From Tetrastigma voinierianum (taxonomy: Eukaryota > Streptophyta > Magnoliopsida > Vitales > Vitaceae): a stretch of DNA of 64,000 bases. The notes below the pieces were generated by a model. It saw only the letters and a program-made list of their open reading frames with translations. It did not search any database and was not told the origin of the DNA. How positions within the stretch are numbered: the stretch's first letter is position 1; every line of letters starts with the position of its first letter. The stretch covers positions 62,001 to 126,000 of the forward strand of contig JAEQBH010000990.1 of NCBI GenBank assembly GCA_016808115.1. Direction: 5' to 3'. The translations under genes were made by a program, and so were the position numbers. Below, piece by piece: positions 56,119-64,000 of this stretch.

Positions 56119-56216
56119 AGCAGCCGCTTTCTCTTTGATTTACTGATTCATCTGGTCCAACTCAACTCCGAGTTGGGAAGATTGTTTAACAAAGGCTGAC
56201 ACAGCTGGTATCAGAA
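55978..56216 (+). promoter_or_regulatory. Promoter-like patch followed by a Met-type primer site
   Basis: Two G-box cores (CACGTG at 55,978 and 56,000), a TATA box (TATAAAAA, 56,063) and a (GA)n tract at 56,081-56,114 lie in the spacing of a plant promoter and leader. At 56,206 follows TGGTATCAGAATC, close to the initiator-tRNA-Met primer site of Copia-type elements, preceded by GACACA. The patch could therefore be the 3' half of an LTR. No downstream coding sequence was recognised. Confidence 0.45.
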
Positions 56217-58589
56217 TCAGCAATATCACATGTCAAGTTCAGTTTTCACTAAACTCAGAGGCGGCCCCAAATCACGCTAATTGAGGTGGGTCTTCTTCCA
56301 TCATAATTTCAATGAAGACCTGTGTGTCCAAGGGAGAGATGTTGTCCACTTTCCTAATCATTGACCGTATTTGTTACACTAACAGCCACCATCCATAATT
56401 AGTGATTCAAATTACAATATGAAATTAGATTGAGGAGAACATATCTCCCAAGATATTCATCCAAATTCGGACTCACATTTGACTAAAATGCATTCAAATA
56501 GGAACTATTAAGATAAATCAGTTCTCATGAAAACTGGTATTCTGTAAATAAGTTAGACATCTTGTTACTGTGATCCGACGGTGACTAGTTAGAAGAATAG
56601 TCCCTAAGAATCAGATTCTAAATGAGTAAGAAGAACCAGTTATCAATTAGGCATGGAGAATCTTAATAGACCCCAAATTGGGCATCGCGAAACGTTTCAA
56701 AGGAACAATCACCCATTGAATGAAACACATAACTTTTCTGGTCTCGTGTTCTCGACTCATAAGCCCATTGAGTCAGATTCAAACATTCCTGTGGAAGACA
56801 TGATCAAACGTACAAAATCCCATTTTCTCCACCATGCAGGCCTCTAAGATAACGTGAATTAGCTGTGTTTTAGATAAACCATTCAAGGCAAGCATGTCAT
56901 TGCCATTGTACTGGGTACTCACATGAGTTGTGCAAGAGTGCTACATAAAGCAACAAAGAGGCTTGGTCTAATGATCTTAATCTGTCTGAGTGATTAATGC
57001 TAGTGGCATAAGTATATTATAGCAATGGTCAATTGAATATTTATCATAAAATGATATGAATGATTTATGGATAGTTTGACTGTGTAGAGAAAAGTAAATT
57101 ATGATAAAGGTAAAGTGGAAAAACATAAAGGAGGGAAAAACATGTTTCATAAATAAATAAGGAGGAAAACTAAATGTTATGAACATATACAGGTGCAGAT
57201 ATATATATATGTTATTAGATATATATATATATAGTATATACATTAATATTGTTCAACGTATGCCTTCACACTATGTTATAAAGTCGTTAAATGAAAATGA
57301 AATGTATTTCTTTGATCAGTTTATAAAGGAGAAAATATGAAAAATATATATATTCTATGTATATATACTTATGAATAAGAACCATGTGAGCATCACAGGT
57401 TATAAAAGAGAAAGTTTAAAGGAAAGTCGACTAAAGTGATTTACGCGTTAATGGTTACATGTGAAGTGGATATGAGATTTTTCTTATGAGGGAAGGTAAG
57501 ATGATGGGCATATCACATGATGCGATTTTATTCCATAGTGGTATAACAAAAGAAAGACACTGATTTATCTTATTCCTTTAGCCATTCAAGAATCGTGAAG
57601 ACTGCTTCCCCAGAGGTTCGCTGACCAACTGTTGGTCTGTAGGCTACTAAACTGAGGTTATACATCAAAATAAGAAAGTAAAGTGTAACATTACACCAAG
57701 TGATATGGGTTGATATAACATTTTGGCAGAATATTTGAACTACTTCAATAGAAAGAATAAAAGAATGTTTATGGAAATGAGATCTCATGTCTGTTTTACA
57801 TGATTAGATTTGGAATGTAAAGAAAAGAATGTGCAAAGCAAATGTTTAATAGAAAATGAGATCTTCATACAACTAGTTTTATACGAGAGTCTGGGAATCC
57901 ATATTTAAACATTATTTTCCCAAGAATCAGATCACCTAAGCTCCTGACCTCCAATTTTCCCAAATGTTTTATAAAATAAGCTTCTGCAAGTGACCATGCA
58001 GTTCGAGCATCCTCCGCAAGACACTCCCAAGCCACAGATCATCATAATTCCTTCAGGCCAGTTCTTGTTGTGAATAACTAGCTTCCAGCACTTTATCTTG
58101 TAATGTATATAGGCTTTAAAGATCATTGTTTATACATCTAGTGGGTTCAAAGATTTAAATGATCTGACTTGGCGTGGTGGACTTGATGTCCCATATTGAG
58201 ATAAGTAAATTAAATTGTTTATTACAAAGCTGTAAAGTGGGAATGTCCAAAAATGAGAACTCCTCGCTTTATTTTCTGTAAAAAAATTTAGTAAGGTTAT
58301 AAAAAGGTTTGATTAAAAGAAAGGAAAAAAAATTTCTTCAAATGCCAGATCTAGCAAGATTTAATGAAAAACACAACTGAGATAGAATACTCATTCACTG
58401 ATCTTACTTAAAAAAGCATTAAAAGATATGTTTTCTGCAACTGTAGATGAGGTCCTCTTCGTTAGAAAAGGAAACCTGGTTGTCCTATTCAACAAGAGTC
58501 TCAATTAGACAATTGATTGACAATAAGAAATATGATTGAGAGAATGTATTTTTGCCAAGTCATGTCCAAACTTTATGATTCTACACTTC
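56217..58589. other. AT-rich region, no gene seen
   Basis: This contains an AT dinucleotide cluster at 57,199-57,235. Short frames at 56,653-56,847 and 57,570-57,788 have no recognisable features. If an LTR ends at about 56,203, no retroelement proteins follow it here. Confidence 0.4.
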
Positions 58590-59020
58590 ATTTATAGAGG
58601 AACCGTGGCGCATTTACAGTTGCCAACCTATTTGATCAAACTAATCGTATCAGCGATCGGTACAGTCGCCGATAGTCGCACATATCGCCAGGAACCCGTT
58701 AACGTCGCTGGTTGCAATGGAATCGAGGATCGTTGGCGAACCGACGACCGCTGTGTCAATCAAATGATGATCATCAGATCAACCGAATAACGCTTCTCCA
58801 GATATGCACCAACGGTTCAATGCCGACAACCGATCGATCAAGCCGCGACGTCGCATTTGCGTTGACTGGTTGTCAATCGACCGGAATTGGGGCTGCCAGA
58901 CGCCTAACCCGGGGTCCCGTTAACAACCCATCAACTCGCCGACCCCGACTTCGCCATCTAATACCACACCAAACCATTTATCGGATCCATATGTTCATAA
59001 AATCAGCGTAGCTCCTGTCA
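58590..59020. other. CpG-rich island of unknown origin
   Basis: A sharply bounded GC- and CpG-rich patch (many CGATCG, GCCGA and CGACG words) lies between AT-rich flanks. Overlapping + frames (58,536-58,790 and 58,712-59,011) show no known domain. It could be a fragment of a GC-rich element or of a gene. Confidence 0.4.
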
Positions 59021-59784
59021 GAGCTCGCAATTTCCAACATACAACACGTGATAGTCAAAGATAACCATAACTCCATTCAAAGGTCTCAATGTGCAAGTAG
59101 TATTTGCCGTCATTACGGTCCATCTCACCCATATCACCAATATACATCCCTTTGCACGGGATCTATCTATTCACATTTAAATCTAAAATATTAAAATAAA
59201 AAGTTTAATTACAATTTGTAATAGTCCATCTACTATCTCTCTACCATATAATTACAGAGGAGTCTTTTATGTTATGGGAGACAAACATGTAGTTGATTAG
59301 GTATTAGGCAGATCTTCTTGAATATTACCAATCGGATGAAACAGATCGATAGAGTCTAGTAACAAATCTGCTCCGGTTATGGGCGTAATCTAATTTAACT
59401 GCAAAAGATGCTTAATCATCTTCGAGATCGTTCAAGTGTTTTTCCCCAACGTAGACATGTAGCAGCCTACGAGGCAGTTATCCTTTTTCCAAATTTCTTC
59501 CGATCTATGTTGTTTCTGGCATCTTGATCAGAACATCGCTGAAAGCTGATATCATATGGCTTATAGATTACCCTCCGTTAACTAGGCTGCTTCATTGATG
59601 TCTTGTATGTTGCAAACCATTGTTGTTTATATATCACATTATTTTTTAAAGACGATTTGAAAGATCGTCCTTTCCAACGCTGTGCTTTAAAACATGATCA
59701 AAGTTCAAGTCGCGCATTTAATGACGTTGGTTTTGAAGCATATTTCGGTCAGTCATTTAATATCCTTAGTTACAACGTCTATAG

Positions 59785-59916
59785 GCTTCAGAAAGTCCCA
59801 AATTGTCAGGAGGAAATTAATCAGGTTTGGTGACAATGGTTGATATAGCAAGTGCCGAGGCACAGGGGGCTATCGCTTTGCAGCTTGCTGCCAACATCTT
59901 GCCCATGCCATGTGAG
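59785..59916 (+). pseudogene. Second DRP2-like exon relic
   Basis: Homologous to the exon at 3789-3942. An acceptor (CTATAG) and a donor (GTGAGTAA at 59,917) remain, but at least three deletions shift the frame. Only fragments such as QHLAHAM remain readable. More decayed than the left copy. Confidence 0.75.
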
Positions 59917-60754
59917 GTGAGTAATTTCTTTGAATTGGCATGGCGATCTTAATCTAGTTAATACGTGCCAATCATATGGAAATGACCTGAGGTTGATGTT
60001 TGATTGATCATGCAGTAATTTATCATATATATAACTCTGAAATTTGATGTTCAAAACCTGACATAACAATTATGAGCTTTGCAAATCTATAAAGTTTGTC
60101 TACGCATGTAAAATAGAAGATTTTCATGAATTTTTAGCGGAAATATTCCTGAATACTCCTGTATTTGCTCATCACATGTCAGCCCTTTGTCCTTCACTCT
60201 AAAACTGACCTTATGTCCATAGCCTGATTGGCAAACGAGGAAACCAAACACAACCTTCCAAGTAATGCCATTCAAAAACATCAATCATTCGACCAATTAT
60301 AAAACTGGAACTGAAAATCCTCATCCAAGAAAATAGGCCTTAAAAACTATATTGTGAATAAGCCAAATAGGAGCTGGCTGAAATGGTTTGCTGATACCAA
60401 AACTTTAGATCCAAAAGAGGGAGAAGGAAGACTCAAGGTACATCACAGAGAAGAAAAGGTGTGGTATCATGGGTCTGCTTGAGGAGAAGGTTATGGGTCT
60501 TCAAAGGGTGTCGAGACCACAGTGTAAAGGAGGTAATCAAAAGAATTCATTGAAAGAAATGCACTTCCATAAAGCTGGGAGAGTCACAAAAATGATGCGG
60601 AAAATAACCTATTGTGTTTAGTTACAAACGGGGAAGGAAAAAGACATAAGATTTTCATTCTAGAGGGTCGAGGGTTGATTAAGGGTTAGATACAAGTGGT
60701 TTTAAAGTTACATAGCTAGGATCATAAGACAAGAGGGAGAGGAGGGGATGTCAG

Positions 60755-61520
60755 TTGGAAACACAGAGTTATATACATACAGAGAGGCAAGTTGTCGAGA
60801 TACTAATGAAGGAATCTTCTATGGGAAGATCCTTGCTGAGGTCACGGGCGAGAGAGAAACTATCTCACCAAATAATGATCAGTAGATATACAACACCCGC
60901 TAAGGAGGCTATGGAATTCCTAAGTTTTGTTTCGTAGTGGATGCAGAGAATCCTCCCGATACTTATTCGATGGATCTGTAGTCAGCCATGGGCCAGAATG
61001 TCCCTCCAGAGATTTGAAAGGGATTTAATGGTGGCTTTTTCGGTCCACAAGATCTTCATTCTTGAGTTTGATATCCCAGGGAAGAAGCCAAATGGGCTTT
61101 TGAATCAGAAGGATGGTTTAGGGGAAGTTCTAAACTGGAGCACAGACTCTTATCTCGCAGTGAAAAGCAAAGAAGAGGTAAAGGAGGCATGGATTAGTGG
61201 TGGATTCGTTTCAAAATCATGGAGCTGCGAGGGTTATGAAAATGATCCAGATAGCTGTAAGTTTTTTTGGCCATTGACAAGGACAGCAAATGAGAACGTA
61301 AGTTTCTATGAAAAAGAGTTTTGAAGAGTTTCGAGGGAAAGATTTGTGACTGGTGCCAACATTTTAAAGGCGGTTTCTGTAACCAAATATACGTGGAGTT
61401 ATACTATGAGCATATGGAGTTTATTTGGCAAAAGAAGAGGAAAGAACATTTGAATGAGGAGACTGAGAATGAAGATTAATACACATCGTTTCAGCAAACA
61501 GAGCATGGTTCCCTGGCGAA
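60755..61520 (+). pseudogene. LINE ORF1 relic, DUF4283-like
   Basis: The 60,941-61,324 frame reads RFERDLMVAF, LEFDIPGKKPNGLLN and KSKEEVKEAWISGGF, matching ORF1 of the left copy. Further pieces (LAKEEE-type charged tail) lie to 61,520. Frames change repeatedly. Confidence 0.7.
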
Positions 61521-62399
61521 AATAATGATGATGGTCAAAAGGATATGGCAGAGGAGACGACTGGAGCAGAGTAGGGCAAGATGGGCTAAATTTTTAATAA
61601 AGCCATAGGTAGGTAGCTCTTTAGAAAAGAGTTTAATGAGTCAAATAGATCCACTTTCCCTTCACCCGCTCATCCGATTCTAAGTTTGGAGGTGGCAAAG
61701 AGGATGGCAAGGCCTACTTAAAGCTCAAGAAAACAAATGTTTATAGTGGGCCGCCAAATGGAGGCTCAAAAAGAGGCTAATCCAAAAGGAGTCTAAGGAT
61801 CCAAATGACCTAAAGAGTAAGGTCAAAGGCACGGGGTGTTGAACCATGGAGGCAGAAAATCAATCTACAGGGCTTTGAGAAGGCAAGAGATATGGGGCAA
61901 AGGGAAGATGGAGGGCAAGGGAAGAAGAGGAGAAGGAAGAGCCACAAAGGCGCTGTATGTTCCTATTGATCCTAAACTTCTCCTTATTTTTTTTAGATTG
62001 AGCTCTAGTCAGAGGCTCTTCATTCCAGAGGTGGAGGGGTCAAGAATTTCAACCCGATAATGGTAATACCGCTTCAGGGTAGATACATGAGTTCATGGCG
62101 AGAGCTTGCAGTGGTGAAGAATATCTTCAGATCCTCCAAGGATGAGGGAGAGAAGAATTGCTTAGAAAAAGTTGATCACTATGGAGGAAAGTCGCCATGT
62201 TTGATAAATTGGGGTATGTCCTCAGATCATGAAGATGATGGTTAGACCTGATGTGATAAAATAAGTGATATAAAGAAAAAGGAAAGGTAAGGAGGTGTAT
62301 GGAAGATTTGGTCTGGATAGAGAAATGAAAACCTGTGACAAGGTAAGAAAAGGGTAGGGTTTCAAGAGTAGCTGCCTTAAAGGACAAGGGCTGTGGAAG

Positions 62400-63240
62400 T
62401 ATTAATGAAGATAGAATTATATTCTGAATGTTAGAGGGGTAACAGATGCCGAGAAATGGAATAGAAAAGTTTTTCAAAACCCAGAAAGTGACTTAGTCTT
62501 GTATTTAGAGACAAAGTTTAAAGGAATTTAGTGACTTGTCGTGCCATAGGGGTAGAAGGTTGAGGATTTGGCTGTCAGAAATGCCGTGGGAGCCAGAGAA
62601 TCCCATTTTCTCCGGTTCTGTAACGCAGTGGGTAAGGAGGAGAGATAATCTATGTTATCGGTAAATCTAGGAGTTGAGGCGATTTTACTTCAGGTGTTCA
62701 CGGTGTATACGGACCAACAACGGGAGGGAAAGGAACCAACTCTGGGAGGATGCAGGGCGGTCGAGAGGTTTATGGGGAGAACCGTGGTGTATGGGGAGAT
62801 TTCAATGTGGCATTTTCTTGATGAGAGAAATAGGGAAGGAGAATCCACGATCTGCATGAGGGGAAGTGTGTTGTTGATGTAGCAAGCTGAAATAAAGGAC
62901 CTCCCCTTTCAAGGGGGTTCATACACGTGGAAGGGGGGGCTAAACAAACAACGAGGATGGCAAGGCTGGACGAATTTCTAGTCACAGATGATTGGGAAGT
63001 TCACTTTGGAGGAGTAAGACAAAGTTTGTTACCAAAATCTCTTTCAGATCACCACCCAATTTTGCTTGAAGGAGGAGGTTTCCATGTGAGAGGACCACTA
63101 CCGTTCAGGTTTGAAAATATGTGGCTCAAGGAGGAAGGTTTTAAGAATCTTGTTAACGAATGGTGGTGTAGCCTAGAGATAAGAGGCCTAGATAGGTATT
63201 GGCGAAAGAGCAAGGTGTTAAGTCTGACTCAAAAATTGGA
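62400..63240 (+). pseudogene. LINE ORF2 endonuclease domain
   Basis: Pieces in order: AEKWN near 62,450, GRERNQLWEDAG with WGEPW and FQCGIFLMRE (62,710-62,830, the last matching a GDFNVAF-type motif in another frame), RLDEFLVTDDWEVHFGG (62,962-63,012) and SDHHPILLEGGG (63,046-63,081). The SDHHP motif contains the catalytic Asp-His of this endonuclease family, which nicks genomic DNA to prime reverse transcription. Confidence 0.8.
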
Positions 63241-63966
63241 ATAAGAATTCTTTTGAGAGAGTGGAAGAACGAAAAAAATAAAGCCTTAAAGAATTTGAAA
63301 AAGTGGGACGACTTAAGAGTTGTCAGACCCCTTTCATCGAGGGAGAAGGAAATGAAAATGGAGGCAATGGAGGAGTTTAAACATTAGGCCTTGATGGAGG
63401 AAATGTCTTGCAGATAGAAATCAAGGGAGTTATGGCTGAAGGAAGGGGGTAGAAATACGGGGTTTTTTTCATAAAATGGCGAATGCCCATAGAAGAGGCA
63501 ACTAGATTACCAAGATGAGGATAAATGGTGTTTGGATTACAGAGGAAATAGAGCTGAAACAAGGCATAGTGGAAGCCTTCAAATCTTTACTGTCTAAAAC
63601 AGAGGAGTGGAGAGCAAGTATAGATGGTTTATCCTTCCAGACAATTAATGAGGAGGAGGCTGCAAGACTTGAGCTCCCCTTTACAATTGATAAGTTTTCA
63701 CAACTTTGAACGACTTAAATGGGGATAGTGCCCCAGGCTCGGATGGATTTACGATGACTTTTTGGCAATTTAGCTGGGAAATTGGTAAGGAAGATATAAT
63801 GAGGATGTTCAAGGAGTTCTTTGAGATAGGAGAATTTATCAAGAACATAAACAACACGTTCCTGGTTTTGGTTTTGGTGCCGAAATAAGGAGGGGCTGAG
63901 GAGCTTAAGGATTTTAGACCCATTAGCTTGGTAGGTAGTTTATATAAGTTAATTGCAAAAGTCCTC
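63241..63966 (+). pseudogene. LINE ORF2 reverse transcriptase, N-terminal part
   Basis: A frame at 63,515-63,709 (MRINGVWITEEIELKQGIVE) is followed, one frame over, by GDSAPGSDGFTMTFWQFSWE (63,720-63,780). Then come an in-frame TAA at 63,886-63,888 and DFRPISLVGSLYKLIAKVL up to 63,966. These are RT blocks 0-2 of plant L1 elements. The catalytic YxDD block would lie to the right of the window or beyond the inserted LTR. Confidence 0.85.
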
Positions 63967-64000
63967 TGATGAGTGCCTAAAACGCTCATGTCATACTCGT
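63967..64000 (+). mobile_element. Start of an LTR of the element 3 family, inserted in the LINE
   Basis: TGATGAGTGCCTAAAACGCT starts abruptly after LINE RT codons. It resembles the first bases of the element 3 LTRs, including the terminal inverted repeat (63,969-63,989). Only 34 bp are visible before the window ends. Confidence 0.6.

Larger units (their letters stand above)
59258..62720. repeat. Paralogous block A' (copy of 3229-6847)
   Basis: Collinear and in the same orientation as block A. Differences are mostly small deletions in this copy (for example CTGCTCCGGTTATGGGC versus CTGCTCCCTGGTTATGGGC). It contains the DRP2 exon relic and the same LINE, and continues past the point where the left LINE is interrupted. 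Confidence 0.85.
60340..63966 (+). mobile_element. L1-type LINE (block A' copy), cut by an LTR at 63,967
   Basis: Carries ORF1 relics (60,755-61,520), the ORF2 endonuclease (62,400-63,080) and the beginning of reverse transcriptase (63,500-63,966). It then stops mid-domain where a TGATGAG LTR begins. It shows what the left copy lost at 6848. Numerous stops and frameshifts make it inactive. Confidence 0.8.

Noticed and set aside
56653..56847. Small + strand frame as a gene driven by the promoter-like patch at 56.0 kb
   Set aside because: It is short, has no known domain, and lies 450 bp beyond the primer-site-like motif in stop-rich DNA.

Overview
The window is plant nuclear DNA, from a eudicot, built almost entirely of decayed and nested transposable elements. 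The evidence is intron-split pieces of a plant dynamin-related (DRP2-type) gene, L1-type LINEs whose first ORF carries a DUF4283-like domain, Ty3/Gypsy Tat-lineage LTR elements, and an endogenous pararetrovirus. The LINE proteins resemble families common in woody eudicots such as grapevine; that is recollection, not a species call. I see no intact host gene, no bacterial-type operon, no CRISPR array and no convincing tRNA or rRNA gene.

Layout. (1) 0.6-3.9 kb: a + strand DRP2-like pseudogene with recognisable exons, stops and frameshifts. (2) 4.4-8.6 kb: LINE pieces interrupted by an LTR-like block. (3) 10.9-29.3 kb: a minus-strand endogenous caulimovirid with 0.4 kb terminal direct repeats and an A-run at its 3' end. 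It is split by a complete 11.8 kb Tat element (12,048-23,833) flanked by the 5-bp duplication TCTTC. (4) 29.4-46.6 kb: a second, badly eroded Tat element, itself split by a third LTR element (30,587-36,756) that has about 1.6 kb LTRs and no recognisable pol. (5) 46.6-48.3 kb: a second copy of sequence found at 9.2-10.9 kb, carrying a MITE-like insert. (6) 48.3-59.2 kb: AT-rich, mostly unassignable DNA with a tandem duplication, microsatellites, an LTR-end or promoter-like patch and a CpG-rich patch. (7) 59.3-63.97 kb: a degraded second copy of the DRP2 exon plus LINE segment, where the LINE continues into its endonuclease and reverse transcriptase. The LINE is cut at 63,967 by the first bases of another LTR.

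Relations between parts. The insertions give a relative chronology: the Tat element is younger than the pararetrovirus, and the third LTR element is younger than the second Tat element. The most interesting structures are four. The pararetrovirus looks like a copy of a polyadenylated, terminally redundant pregenomic RNA. Tat element 1 carries an antisense, apparently spliced gene and a tandem-repeat 3' region. A conserved hairpin sits at the LTR tips of the third family. The two paralogous blocks lie in the order A-B-B'-A'. The right-hand copies contain many small indels, so uneven assembly accuracy or haplotype duplication should be excluded before any evolutionary reading.
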